DNA of 64,000 bases from Hydractinia symbiolongicarpus (Eukaryota > Cnidaria > Hydrozoa > Anthoathecata > Hydractiniidae), in contig NC_079887.1 in NCBI RefSeq assembly GCF_029227915.1, positions 24,737,650 to 24,801,649 on the forward strand. The letters are read 5' to 3'. Each line of letters opens with the position of its first letter. The first letter of the stretch is position 1. A model generated the notes under the pieces. That model was given only the letters and a program-made list of their open reading frames with translations, searched no databases and had not been told where the DNA came from. Shown here in pieces: positions 39,574-53,004 of the stretch. The translations under genes and the position numbers were made by a program.

Positions 39574-41429
39574 GATTTTTACTGTGGAACCAATCCTAGC
39601 CGTTAGCGCGCACTGAAGAGATAGAGACAGTTTCAAAAACTACATTTCATTGACTTTCTAACAGTATAATTCCGAGTGAGTTACAACGGTTGCGCCACAT
39701 ATTCGTACCAACATGTATTTAGCGATATTTTACTGACATTACTAGATTGCGTCGCTTTTAACAGTGAAAGGATTAACTGTGGGACTTAATTTAACTGATT
39801 TTGGATTTCGACCTTATAAGTGTGATAAATATTACAATTGAATTCCCAGAAATAACATTCGTCTTAATTTGACATGATTGCAGGAACTCAGCGATTGCAC
39901 TGGCCGCTGTGGTGCGCTTTATTTACAAATTTAAAAAAATAAGTCATTTTTACTGTGGAAACAAAGCTAGCCGTTAGCGCGCGCTGAAGAAATGGAGACA
40001 GTTTCAAAAACTACATTTCATTGAATTTCTAATGGAGTCAATCCTTGTGAGTTACAATGGTTGCGTCACATACTTGTACCAACATGTATTCAGCGACACT
40101 TTTCTGACATTACGAGGTTTCATCGCTTTTAACAGTGAAACGATTGACTGTGGGACTTAATTGAACTTATTTTGGACTTCGACCTTGTAAATGTGATAAA
40201 GGAGGCAATTGGACTCCAAGAAATAACATTCTTCTTAATTTGACGCGATTGCCGGAACTCAGAGATTACACTGGGCGCTGCGGTAGCGCTTCATTTAAAA
40301 ATTTAGATAAATAAGTCATTCTTTACTGTGGGACCAATCCTATCCGTTTTCGCGCGCTGAAGAAATAGCGATAGTTTCAAAAACTACATTTCATTGACTT
40401 TCAAACGGTCTCAGTCCGTTTGAGTTACAACGGTTGGGTCACATATTCGCACCAACATGTTTTCAGCGATATTTTTCTGACGTTACGAGGTTCATCGCTT
40501 TTAACAGTGAAACGAATGACTGTGGGACTTAATTGAACTGACTTTGGACTTTGACCTTATAAATGTAATAAATGAGACAATTGGACTCCAAGAAATAACA
40601 TTCTTCTTAATTTGATATGATTGCTAGAACTCAGCGATAACGTGAGCGCTGTGGAAGCGCTTTATTGAAAACTTTATATGAACAAGTGATTTTTACTGTG
40701 GAACCAATCCTAGCCGTTAGCGCGCACTGAAAAGATAGAGACAGTTTCAAAAACTACATTTCATTGACTTTCTAACAGTATAATTCCGTGTGAGCTACAA
40801 CGGTTGCGCCACATATTCGTACCAACATGTATTTAACGATATTTTCCTGACATTACTAGATTGCGTCGCATTTAACAGTGAAACGATTAGCTGTGGGACT
40901 TAACTAAACTGATTTTCGACTTCGACCTTATAAATGTGATAAATATCACAATTGAATTCCAAGAAATAACATTCGTCTTAATTTGACATGATTGCGGGAA
41001 CTCAGCGATTACACTGGGCGCTGTGGTAGCTCTTTATTTAAAAATTTAAATAAATAACCATTTTTACTGTGCAACCAATGCTAGCCGTTAGCGCGCGATG
41101 AAGAAATTGAGACAGTTTCAAAAACTACATTTCATTGACTTTCTAACAGTATAATTCCGTGTGAGTTACAACGGTTGCGTCACATATTTGTACCAACATG
41201 TATTCAGCGATATGTTTCTGACATTACGAGGTTTCATCGCTTTTAACAGTGAAACGATTGACTGTGGGACTTAATTTAACTGACTTTGGACTTTGACCTT
41301 ATAAATGTAATAAATGAGACAATTGGACTTCAAGAAATAACATTCTTCTTAATTTGATATGATTGCTGGAACTCAGCGATAACGTGGGCGCTGTGGTAGC
41401 GCTTTATTGAAAACTTTATATAAATAAGT
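39574..41429. repeat. Domain 3, 5-unit segment, copy 1
   Basis: Unit starts: 39574, 39945, 40317, 40688, 41059. The first two units recur at 41430 and 41801 (offset 1856), marked by GTGGTGCGCTTTATTTACAA/GTGGTGGGCTTTATTTACAA, TTTAAAAAAATAAG and TGTGGAAACAAAGCTAG. The other three recur at 42920, 43291 and 43662 (offset 2603), marked by GTCATTCTTTACTG, TATATGAA(C/T)AAG and AAATAACCATTTTTACTG. Confidence 0.82.
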
Positions 41430-44403
41430 GATTTTTACTGTGGAACCAATCCTAGCCGTTAGCGCGCACTGAAGAGATAGAGACAGTTTCAAAAACTACA
41501 TTTCATTGACTTTCTAACAGTATAATTCCGATTGAGTTACAACGGTTGCGCCACATATTCGTACCAACATGTATTTAGCGATATTTTCCTGACATTACTA
41601 GATTGCGTCGCTTTTAACAGTGAAAGGATTAACTGTGGGACTTAATTTAACTGATTTTGGATTTCGACCTTATAAGTGTGATAAATATTACAATTGAATT
41701 CCCAGAAATAACATTCGTCTTAATTTGACATAATTGCAGGAACTCAGCGATTGCACTTGCCGCTGTGGTGGGCTTTATTTACAAATTTAAAAAAATAAGT
41801 CATTATTACTGTGGAAACAAAGCTAGCCGTTAGCGCGCGCTGAAGAAATGGAGACAGTTTCAAAAACTACATTTCATTGAATTTCTAATGGCATCAATCC
41901 TTGTGAGTTACAATGGTTGCGTCACATACTTGTACCAACATGTATTCAGCGACACTTTTCTGACATTACGAGGTTTCATCGCTTTTAACAGTGAAACGAT
42001 TGACTGTGGGACTTAATTGAACTGACTTTGGACTTTGACCTTATAAATGTGATAAACGAGACAATTGGACTCCAAGAAATAACATTCTTCTTAACTTGAC
42101 ATGATTGCTGGAACTCAGCGATAACGTGGGCGCTGTGGTAGCGCTTTATTTTAAAAAAATTAAGATAAATAAGCAATTTTTATTGTGGAACCAATGCTAG
42201 CCGTTAGCGCGAGCTGAAGAAGTGGAGACAGTTTCAAAAAACTACATTTCATTGACTTTCTAACAGTATAATTCCGTGTGAGTTACAACGGTTGCGCCAC
42301 ATATTGGTACCAACATGTATTTAGCGATATTTTCCTGACATTACTAGATTGCGTCGCTTTTAACAGTGAAACGATTAACTGAGGGACTTAATTGAAATGA
42401 TTTTGGACTTCGACCTTATAAATGTGATAAATGAGACAATTGGACTCCAAGAAATAACATTCTTCTTAATTTGATATGATTGCTGGAACTCAGCGATAAC
42501 GTGGGCGCTGTGGTAGCGCTTTATTAAAAACTTTATATAAATGAGTGATTTTTACTGTGAAACCAATCCTAGCCGTTAGCGCGCACTGAAGAGATAGAGA
42601 AAGTTTCAAAAACTACATTTCTTTTGACTTTCTAACAGTATAATTCCGTGTGAGCTACAACGGTTGCGCCACATATTCGTACCAACATGTATTTAGCGAT
42701 ATTTTCCTGACATTACTAGATTGCGTCGCATTTAACAGTGAAACGATTAACTGTGGGACTTAATTGAACTTATTTTGGACTTCGACCTTGTAAATGTGAT
42801 AAAGGAGGCAATTGGCCTCCAAGAAATAACATTCTTCTTAATTTGACGCGATTGCCGGAACTCAGAGATTACACTGGGCGCTGCGGTAGCGCTTCATTTA
42901 AAAATTTAGATAAATAAGTCATTCTTTACTGTGGGACCAATCCTATCCGTTTTCGCGCGCTGAAGAAATAGCGATAGTTTCAAAAACTACATTTCATTGA
43001 CTTTCTAACGGTCTCAGTCCGTTTGAGTTACAACGGTTGGGTCACATATTCGTACCAACATGTTTTCAGCGATATTTTTCTGACGTTACGAGGTTCATCG
43101 CTTTTAACAGTGAAACGAATGACTGTGGGACTTAATTGAACTGACTTTGGACTTTGACCTTATAAATGTAATAAATGAGACAATTGGACTCCAAGAAATA
43201 ACATTCTTCTTAATTTGATATGATTGCTGGAACTCAGCGATAACGTGAGCGCTGTGGAAGCGCTTTATTGAAAACTTTATATGAATAAGAGATTTTTACT
43301 GTGGAACCAATCCTAGCCGTTAGCGCGCACTGAAAAGATAGAGACAGTTTCAAAAACTACATTTCATTGACTTTCTAACAGTATAATTCCGTGTGAGCTA
43401 CAACGGTTGCGCCACATATTCGTACCAACATGTATTTAACGATATTTTCCTGACATTACTAGATTGCGTCGCATTTAACAGTGAAACGATTAGCTGTGGG
43501 ACTTAACTAAACTGATTTTCGACTTCGACCTTATAAATGTGATAAATATCACAATTGAATTCCAAGAAATAACATTCGTCTTAATTTGACATGATTGCGG
43601 GAACTCAGCGATTACACTGGGAGCTGTGGTAGCTCTTTATTTAAAAATTTAAATAAATAACCATTTTTACTGTTCAACCAATGCTAGCCGTTAGCGCGCG
43701 ATGAAGAAATTGAGACAGTTTCAAAAACTACATTTCATTGACTTTCTAACAGTATAATTCCGTGTGAGTTACAACGGTTGCGTCACATATTTGTACCAAC
43801 ATGTATTCAGCGATATGTTTCTGACATTACGAGGTTTCATCGCTTTAAACAGTGAAACGATTGACTGTGGGACTTAATTGAACTGACTTTGGACTTTGAC
43901 CTTATAAATGTGATAAATGAGACAATTGGACTCCAAGAATAACATTCTGTTTAATTTGACCTGATTGCTGGAACTCAGCAATTACACTGGGCGCTGTGGT
44001 AGCGCTTTATTGAAAACTTTATATGAATAAGTGATATTTACTGTGGAACCATTCCTAGCCGTTAGCGCGCGCTGAAGAAATGGAGACAGTTTCAAAAACT
44101 ACATTTCATTGACTTTCTAATGGCATCAATCCTTGTGAGTTGCAACGGTTGCGTCACATATTTGTACCAACATGTATTCAGCGATATTTTTCTGACATTA
44201 CGAGGTTTCATCGCTTTTAACAGTGAAACGATTAACTGTGGGACTTAATTGAACTTATTTTGGACTTCGACCTTGTAAATGAGATAAAGGAGGCAATTGG
44301 ACTCCAAGAAATAACATTCCTCTTAATTTGATATGATTGCTGAAACTCAGCGATAACGTGGGCGCTGTGGTAGCGCGTTATTGAAAACTTTATATGAAGA
44401 AGT
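41430..44403. repeat. Domain 3, expanded segment, copy 2 (8 units)
   Basis: Unit starts: 41430, 41801, 42175, 42547, 42920, 43291, 43662, 44033. Compared with 39574-41429, two extra units (42175, related to 38458, and 42547) have been spliced between the two matching parts. The offset therefore rises from 1,856 to 2,603 bp, a gain of two units. GAGGCAATTGG, GATTTGACGCGATTGCC-like variants and GTTACGAGGTTCATCGC (one T short) are shared between the 40317 and 42920 units. Confidence 0.8.
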
Positions 44404-46268
44404 CATCTTTACTGTGGTACCAATCCTAGTCGTTATCGCGCCCTTAAGAAATAGAGACAGTTTCAAAATCTACATTTCATTAACTTTCTAACGGTATTAG
44501 TTCGTGTGACTTACAACGGTTGCGCCACATATTGGTACCAACATGTATTCAGCGATATTTTTCTGACATTACGAGGTTTCATCGCTTTTAACAGTGAAAC
44601 GATTGACTGTGGGACTTAATTGAACTGACTTTGGACTTTGACCTTATAAATGTGATAAAGGAGGCAATTGGACTCCGAGAAATAACATTCTTCTTAATTT
44701 GACGTGATTGCCGGAACTCAGCGATTACACTGGGCGCTGCGGTAGCGCTTCATTTAAAAATTTAGATAAATAAGTCATTCTTTACTGTGGGACCAATCCT
44801 ATCCGTTATCGCGCGCTGAAGAAATAGCGATAGTTTCAAAAACTACATTTCATTGACTTTCTAACGGTGTCAGTCCGTTTGAGTTACAACGGTTGGGTCA
44901 CATATTCGTACCAACATGTATATAGCGATATTTTTCTAATATTACTAGGTTGCATCGCTATTAACTATAAAACGATTGACTGTGGGACTAAATTGAACTA
45001 ACTTTGGACTGTCACCTTATAAATGTGATGAAGGAGACAATTGGATTCCAAGAAATAACATTCCTCTTAATTTGACAGGATTGCGGAAACTCAGCTTTTA
45101 CACTGGGCTCTCTGGTAGCGCTTCATTTAAGAATTAAGATAAAAAAAGTCATTTTTTTATTGTGGGACCAATCCTAGACGTTATCGCGCGCTGAGGAAAT
45201 TGCGACAGTTTCAATAACTACATTTCATTGAATTTCTAACGGTGTCAGTCCGTTTGAGTTTCAACGGTTGTGTCACATATTCGTACCAACATGTATTTAG
45301 CGATATTTTTGATATTACTAGGTTGCATCGCTTATAACAATGAAACGATTGACTGTGGGACTTAATTGATATAACTTTGGACTGTGACCTGATAAATGTG
45401 AAAAATGAGACAATTGGACTCCAAGAAATAACATTCTTCTTAATTTGACGTGATTGCCGGAAGTCAGCGATTACACTGGCCGCTGTGGTAGCGCTTCATT
45501 TAAGAATTAAGATAAAAAAAAGTCATTTTTTTATTGTAGGACCAATCCTAGCCGCTTTCGCGCGCTAAAGAAATAGCGACAGTTTGAAGAACTAAACTTC
45601 ATTGACTTTCTAACGGTGTCAGTCCGTTTGAGTTACAACGGTTGGGTCACATATTCGTACGAACATGTATTTAGCGATATTTTTCTGATATTACTAGGTT
45701 GTATGGCTTTTATCAGTGAAACGATTGACTGCGGGACTTAATTGAACTGATTATGGACTGTCACCTTATAAATGTAAAAGTGAGACAATTGGACTCCAAG
45801 AAATAACATTCTTCTTAATATGAAATGATTGCCGAAACTCAGCGATTACACTGGGCGCTGTTGTAGCGCTTCATTTAAAAAATTAGATAAATAAGTCGTT
45901 CTTTACTGTGGGACCAATCCTATCCGTGATCGCGCGCTGAAGAAATAGCGATAGTTTCAAAAACTACATTTCATTGACTTTCTAACGGTGTCAGTCCGTT
46001 TGAGTTACAACGGTTGGGTCACATATTCGTACCAACATGTATATAGCGATATTTTTCTAATATTACTAGGTTGCATCGCTTTTAACTATAAAACGATTGA
46101 CTGTGGGACTTAATTGAACTAACTTTGGACTGTCACCTTATAAATGTGATGAAGGAGACAATTGGACTCCAAGAAATAACATTCCTCTTAATTTGATATG
46201 ATTGCTGAAACTCAGCGATAACGTGGGCGCTGTGGTAGCGCGTTATTGAAAACTTTATATGAAGAAGT
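44404..46268. repeat. Domain 4 5-unit repeat, copy 1 (1,865 bp)
   Basis: Unit starts: 44404, 44776, 45150, 45524, 45897. This is where the longer units (372-374 bp) with A7/T7 tracts become regular. Markers of the first unit are ATGAAGAAGTCATCTTTACTG, TACCAATCCTAGTCG and GCGCCCTTAAG (given as short diagnostic pieces). The unit at 45150 begins with AAAAAAAGTCATTTTTTTATTG. The first four units recur at 46269. Confidence 0.82.
45654..45663. other. TTCGTACGAA palindrome variant
   Basis: Perfect 10 bp palindrome at the same unit position as TTGGTACCAA, reached by a different substitution (C to G on the right arm). It also occurs in the units at 47763, 53753, 55998, 60119, 61616 and 63482. One copy, at 62365, has TTCATACGAA and loses the symmetry. 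Confidence 0.75.
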
Positions 46269-48879
46269 CATCTTTACTGTGGTACCAATCCTAGTCGTTA
46301 TCGCGCCCTTAAGAAATAGAGACAGTTTCAAAATCTACATTTCATTAACTTTCTAACGGTATTAGTTCGTGTGACTTACAACGGTTGCGCCACATATTGG
46401 TACCAACATGTATTCAGCGATATTTTTCTGACATTACGAGGTTTCATCGCTTTTAACAGTGAAACGATTGACTGTGGGACTTAATTGAACTGACTTTTGA
46501 CTTTGACCTTATAAATGTGATAAAGGAGGCAATTGGACTCCGAGAAATAACATTCTTCTTAATTTGACGTGATTGCCGGAACTCAGCGATTACACTGGGC
46601 GCTGCGGTAGCGCTTCATTTAAAAATTTAGATAAATAAGTCATTCTTTACTGTGGGACCAATCCTATCCGTTATCGCGCGCTGAAGAAATAGCGATAGTT
46701 TCAAAAACTACATTTCATTGACTTTCTAACGGTGTCAGTCCGTTTGAGTTACAACGGTTGGGTCACATATTCGTACCAACATGTATATAGCGATATTTTT
46801 CTAATATTACTAGGTTGCATCGCTATTAACTATAAAACGATTGACTGTGGGACTAAATTGAACTAACTTTGGACTGTCACCTTATAAATGTGATGAAGGA
46901 GACAATTGGACTCCAAGAAATAACATTCCTCTTAATTTGACATGATTGCGGAAACTCAGCGATTACACTGGGCTCTGTGGTAGCGCTTCATTTAAGAATT
47001 AAGATAAAAAAAGTCATTTTTTTATTGTGGGACCAATCCTAGACGTTATCGCGCGCTGAGGAAATTGCGACAGTTTCAAAAACTACATTTCATTGACTTT
47101 CTAACGGTGTCAGTCCGTTTCAGTTTCAACGGTTGTGTCACATATTCGTACCAACATGTATTTAGCGATATTTTTTGATATTACTAGGTTGCATCGCTTA
47201 TAACAATGAAACGATTGACTGTGGGACTTAATTGATCTAACTTTGGACTGTGACCTGATAAATGTGAAAAATGAGACAATTGGACTCCAAGAAATAACAT
47301 TCTTCTTAATTTGACGTGATTGCCGGAACTCAGCGATTACACTGGCAAGTGTGGTAGCGCTTCATTTAAGAATTAAGATAAAAAAAAGTCATTTTTTTAT
47401 TGTAAGACCAATCCTAGCCGCTTTCGCGCGCTAAAGAAATAGCGACAGTTTGAAAAACTAAACTTCATTGACTTTCTAACGGTGTCAGTCCCTTTGAGTT
47501 ACAACAGTTGGGTCACTTATTTGTACCAACATGTATTTCTTGATATTATTCTGGTATTACTAGGTTGCATCGCTTTTAACAATGAAACGATTGACTGTAG
47601 GACTTAATTGAACTAACTTTGGACTGTAACCTGATAAATGTGATAAATGAGAAAATTAGACTCCAAGAAATAACATTCTTCTTAATTTGACATGATTGCC
47701 GGAACTCAGCGATTACACTGGGCGCTGTGGTAGCGCTTCATTTAAAATTTAGATTAACAAGTCATTTTTTTACTGTGGGACCAATCTTAGCCGTTTTCGC
47801 GCGCTGAAGAAATAGCGACAGTTTCAAAAACTACATTTCATTGACTTTCTAACGGTGTCAATCCGTTTGAGTTACAACGGTTGGGTCACATATTCGTACG
47901 AACATGTATTTAGCGATATTTTTCTGATATTACTAGGTTGTATGGCTTTTATCAGTGAAACGATTGACTGCGGGACTTAATTGAACTGATTATGGACTGT
48001 CACCTTATAAATGTGATGAAGGAGACAATTGGACTCCAAGAAATAACATTCTTCTTGATTTGATATGATTGCTGAAACTCAGCGATAACGTGGGCGCTGT
48101 GGTAGCGCGTTATTGAAAACTTTATATGAAGAAGTCATTTTACTGTGGTACCAATCCTAGTCGTTATCGCGCCCTGAAGAAATAGAGACAGTTTCAAAAT
48201 CTACATATCATTAACTTTCTAACGGTATTAGTTCGTGTGACTTACAACGGTTGCGCCACATATTGGTACCAACATGTATTCAGCGATATTTTTCTGACAT
48301 TACGAGGTTTCATCGCTTTTAACAGTGAAACGATTGACTGTGGGACTTAATTGAACTGACTTTGGACTTTGACCTTATAAATGTGATAAATGAGACAATT
48401 GGACTCCAAGAAATAACATTCTTCCTAATTTGATATGATTGCTGGAACTCAGCGATAACGTGGGCGCTGTGGTAGCGCTTTATTGAAAACTTTATATAAA
48501 TAAGTGATTTTTACTGTGGAACCAATCCTAGCCGTTAGCGCGCACTGAAGAGATAGAGAAAGTTTCAAAAACTACATTTCTTTTGACTTTCTAACAGTAT
48601 AATTCCGTGTGAGCTACAACGGTTGCGCCACATATTCGTACCAACATGTATTTAGCGATATTTTCCTGACATTACTAGATTGCGTCGCATTTAACAGTGA
48701 AACGATTGACTGTGGCACTTAATTTAAGTTATTTTGGACTTCGACCTTATAAATGTGATAAAGGAGGCAATTGGACTCCAAGAAATAACATTCCTCTTAA
48801 TTTAACACGATTGCAGAAACTCAGCGATTACACTGGGCTCTGTGGTAGCGCTTCATTTAAGAATTAAGATAAAAAAAGT
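46269..48879. repeat. Domain 4 5-unit repeat, copy 2, and following mixed units
   Basis: Unit starts: 46269, 46641, 47015, 47390, 47763, 48136, 48506. The first four follow 44404-45524 at offset 1865-1866 with the same private variants (GAAGTCATCTTTAC, GTCGTTATCGCGCCCTTAAG, AACTATAAAACGATTG). A third derivative of the first unit is at 48136 (GCGCCCTGAAG). The unit at 48506 is a domain 3-type unit (GTGATTTTTACTG, GAGATAGAGAAAG, TTTCTTTTGACTTTC). It reappears at 54126, 56371 and 60492 inside later HORs. Confidence 0.8.
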
Positions 48880-50379
48880 CATTTTTTTATTGTGGGACCA
48901 ATCCTAGACGTTATCGCGCGCTGAGTAATTGCGATAGTTTCAAAAACTACATTTCATTGACTTTCTAACGGTGTCAGTCCGTTTGAGTAACAACGGTTGG
49001 GTCACATATTCGTACCAACATGTATATAGCGATATTTTTCTAATATTACTAGGTTGCATCGCTTTTAACTATAAAACAACTGACTGTGGGATTTTATTGA
49101 ACTAACTTTGGACTGTCACCTTATAAATGTGATGAAGGAGACAATTGGACTCCAAGAAATAACATTCCTCTTAATTTGACATGATTGCGGAAACTCAGCG
49201 ATTACACTGGGCTCTGTGGTAGCGCTTCATTTAAGAATTAAGATAAAAAAAGTCATTTTTTTATTGTGGGACCAATCCTAGACGTTATCGCGCGCTGAGG
49301 AAATTGCGACAGTTTCAAAAACTACATTTCATTGACTTTCTAACGGTGTCAGTCCGTTTGAGTTTCAACGGTTGTGTCACATATTCGTACCAACATGCAT
49401 TTAGCGATATTTTCCTGACATTACTAGATTGCGTCGCATTTAACAGTGAAACGATTGACTGTGGCACTTAATTTAAGTTATTTTGGAATTTGACCTTATA
49501 AATGTGATAAAGGAGGCAATTGGACTCCAAGAAATAACATTCCTCTTAATTTGACACGATTGCGGAAACTCAGCGATTACACTGGGCTCTGTGGTAGCGC
49601 TTCATTTAAGAATTAAGATAAAAAAAGTCATTTTTATATTGTGGGACCAATCCTAGACGTTATCGCGCGCTGAGGAAATTGCGATAGTTTCAAAAACTAC
49701 ATTTCATTGACTTTCTAACGGTGTCAGTCCGTTTGAGTAACAACAGTTGGGTCACATATTCGTACCAACATGTATATAGCGATATTTTTCTAATATTACT
49801 AGGTTGCATCGCTTTTAACTATAAAACAACTGACTGTGGGATTTAATTGAACTAACTTTGGACTGTCACCTTATAAATGTGATGAAGGAGACAATTGGAC
49901 TCCAAGAAATAACATTCCTCTTAATTTGACATGATTGCGGAAACTCAGCGATTACACTGGGCTCTGTGGTAGCGCTTCATTTAAGAATTAAGATAAAAAA
50001 AGTCATTTTTTTATTGTGGGACCAATCCTAGACGTTATCGCGCGCTGAGGAAATTGCGACAGTTTCAAAAACTACATTTCATTGACTTTCTAACGGTGTC
50101 AGTCCGTTTGAGTTTCAACGGTTGTGTCACATATTCGTACCAACATGTATTTAGCGATATTTTCCTGACATTACTAGATTGCGTCGCATTTAACAGTGAA
50201 ACGATTGACTGTGGCACTTAATTTAAGTTATTTTGGACTTCGACCTTATAAATGTGATAAAGGAGGCAATTGGACTCCAAGAAATAACATTCTTCTTAAT
50301 TTGACGTGATTGCCGGAACTCAGCGATTACACTGGCCGCTGTGGTAGCGCTTCATTTAAGAATTAAGATAAAAAAAAGT
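48880..50379. repeat. Domain 4 dimer repeat, two copies of ~750 bp
   Basis: Unit starts: 48880, 49254, 49629, 50004. The pair 48880/49254 repeats as 49629/50004 at offset 749-750. The first unit of each pair has GCGATAG, GAGTAACAAC, ATAAAACAACTGACTGTGGG and GGGATTT. The second has GCGACAG, GAGTTTCAACGGTTGTG and a TTTCCTGACATTACTAGATTG right half. The unit at 48880 has a small deletion (GCTGAGTAATTGCG for GCTGAGGAAATTGCG). Confidence 0.82.
49993..50014. other. A-tract/T-tract dyad, 9 bp arms (domain 4 unit start)
   Basis: ATAAAAAAA, then GTCA, then TTTTTTTAT: a 9 bp perfect inverted repeat with a 4-base centre. It replaces GATAAATAAG-TCATTTTTAC of the older units. It is found at most domain 4 unit starts (for example 45150, 47015, 48880, 50755, 52255, 54500, 57120, 61241). 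The longer A and T runs account for much of the unit length increase from 371 to 375 bp. Confidence 0.8.
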
Positions 50380-51879
50380 CATTTTTTTATTGTAGGACCA
50401 ATCCTAGCCGCTTTCGCGCGCTAAAGAAATAGCGATAGTTTCAAAAACTACATTTCATTGACTTTCTAACGGTGTCAGTCCGTTTGAGTTACAACGGTTG
50501 GGTCACATATTCGTACCAACATGTATATAGCGATATTTTTCTAATATTACTAGGTTGCATCGCTTTTAACTATAAAACGATTGACTGTGGGACTTAATTG
50601 AACTAACTTTGGACTGTCACCTTATAAATGTGATGAAGGAGACAATTGGACTCCAAGAAATAACATTCCTCTTAATTTGACATGATTGCGGAAACTCAGC
50701 GATTACACTGGGCTCTGTGGTAGCGCTTCATTTAAGAATTAAGATAAAAAAAGTCATTTTTTTATTGTGGGACCAATCCTAGACGTTATCGCGCGCTGAG
50801 GAAATTGCGATAGTTTCAAAAACTACATTTCATTGACTTTCTAACAGTGTCAGTCCGTTTGAGTAACAACGGTTGGGTCACATATTCGTACCAACATGTA
50901 TATAGCGATATTTTTCTAATATTACTAGGTTGCATCGCTTTTAACTATAAAACAATTGACTGTGGGACTTAATTGAACTAACTTTGGACTGTCACCTTAT
51001 AAATGTGATGAAGGAGACAATTGGACTCCAAGAAATAACATTCCTCTTAATTTGACATGATTGAGGAAACTCAGCGATTACACTGGGCTCTGTGGTGGCG
51101 CTTCATTTAAGAATTAAGATAAAAAAAGTCATTTTTTTATTGTGGGACCAATCCTAGACGTTATCGCGCGCTGAGGAAATTGCGACAGTTTCAAAAACTA
51201 CATTTCATTGACTTTCTAACGGTGTCAGTCCGTTTGAGTTTCAACGGTTGTGTCACATATTCGTACCAACATGTATTTAGCGATATTTTTTGATATTACT
51301 AGTTTGCATCGCTTATAACAATGAAACGATTGACTGTGGGACTTAATTGATCTAACTTTGGACTGTGACCTGATAAATGTGAAAAATGAGACAATCGGAC
51401 TCCAAGAAATAACATTCTTTTTAATTTGACGTGATTGCCGGAACTCAGCGATTACACTGGCCGCTGTGGTAGCGCTTCATTTAAGAATTAAGATAAAAAA
51501 AGTCATTTTTTTATTGTAGGACCAATCCTAGCCGCTTTCGCGCGCTAAAGAAATAGCGACAGTTTGAAGAACTAAACTTCATTGACTTTCTAACGGTGTC
51601 AGTCCGTTTGAGTTACAACGGTTGGGTCACATATTCGTACCAACATGTATTTAGCGATATTTTCCTGACATTACTAGATTGCGTCGCATTTAACAGTGAA
51701 ACAATTGACTGTGGCACTTAATTTAAGTTATTTTGGACTTCGACCTTATAAATGTGATAAAAGAGGCAATTGGACTCCAAGAAATAACATTCTTCTTAAT
51801 TTGACGTGATTGCCGGAACTCAGCGATTACACTGGCCGCTGTGGTAGCGCTTCATTTAAGAATTAAGATAAAAAAAAGT
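50380..51879. repeat. Domain 4 4-unit repeat, copy 1 (1,500 bp)
   Basis: Unit starts: 50380, 50755, 51130, 51504. It recurs at 51880. Offsets are 1500 for the first two units and 1875 for the last two, because the second copy gained one unit. The unit at 51130 reads TTTTTTGATATTACTAG and GCTTATAACAATG. The unit at 51504 reads GTAGGACC and TTTGAAGAACTAAACTTC. Confidence 0.82.
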
Positions 51880-53004
51880 CATTTTTTTATTGTAGGACCA
51901 ATCCTAGCCGCTTTCGCGCGCTAAAGAAATAGCGATAGTTTCAAAAACTACATTTCATTGACTTTCTAACAGTGTCAGTCCGTTTGAGTTACAACGGTTG
52001 GGTCACATATTCGTACCAACATGTATATAGCGATATTTTTCTAATATTACTAGGTTGCATCGCTTATAACTATAAAACGATTGACTGTGGGACTTAATTG
52101 AACTAACTTTGGACTGTCACCTTATAAATGTGATGAAGGAGACAATTGGACTCCAAGAAATAACATTCCTCTTAATTTGACATGATTGCGGAAACTCAGC
52201 GATTACACTGGGCTCTGTGGTAGCGCTTCATTTAAGAATTAAGATAAAAAAAGTCATTTTTTTATTGTGGGACCAATCCTAGACGTTATCGCGCGCTAAG
52301 GAAATTGCGATAGTTTCAAAAACTACATTTCATTGACTTTCTAACGGTGTCAGTCCGTTTGAGTAACAACGGTTGGGTCACATATTCGTACCAACATGTA
52401 TATAGCGATATTTTTCTAATATTACTAGGTTGCATCGCTTTTAACTATAAAACAATTGACTGTGGGACTTAATTGAACTAACTTTGGACTGTCACCTTAT
52501 AAATGTGATGAAGGAGACAATTGGACTCCAAGAAATAACATTCCTCTTAATTTGACATGATTGCGGAAACTCAGCGATTACACTGGGCTCTGTGGTAGCG
52601 CTTCATTTAAGAATTAAGATAAAAAAAGTCATTTTTTTATTGTGGGACCAATCCTAGACGTTATCGCGCGCTAAGGAAATTGCGATAGTTTCAAAAACTA
52701 CATTTCATTGACTTTCTAACGGTGTCAGTCCGTTTGAGTAACAACGGTTGGGTCACATATTCGTACCAACATGTATATAGCGATATTTTTCTAATATTAC
52801 TAGGTTGCATCGCTTTTAACTATAAAACAATTGACTGTGGGACTTAATTGAACTAACTTTGGACTGTCACCTTATAAATGTGATGAAGGAAACAATTGGA
52901 CTCCAAGAAATAACATTCCTCTTAATTTGACATGATTGCGGAAACTCAGCGATTACACTGGGCTCTGTGGTAGCGCTTCATTTAAGAATTAAGATAAAAA
53001 AAGT
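51880..53004. repeat. Domain 4 4-unit repeat, copy 2 with single-unit duplication
   Basis: Unit starts: 51880, 52255, 52630. It continues into the units at 53005 and 53379, which I assign to the next HOR. The units at 52255 and 52630 are adjacent near-identical duplicates. Both carry the private GCGCGCTAAGGAAATTGCG, where related units read GCGCGCTGAGG. They also share AACAACGGTTGGG and ATAAAACAATTGACTG. Confidence 0.85.

Noticed and set aside
37148-42176. Minus-strand frames of 63 codons at 37148-37339, 38268-38459 and 41985-42176, and a plus-strand frame of 60 codons at 25008-25190
   Set aside because: These are chance frames in particular unit variants. They are absent from sister units and not embedded in any gene-like context.
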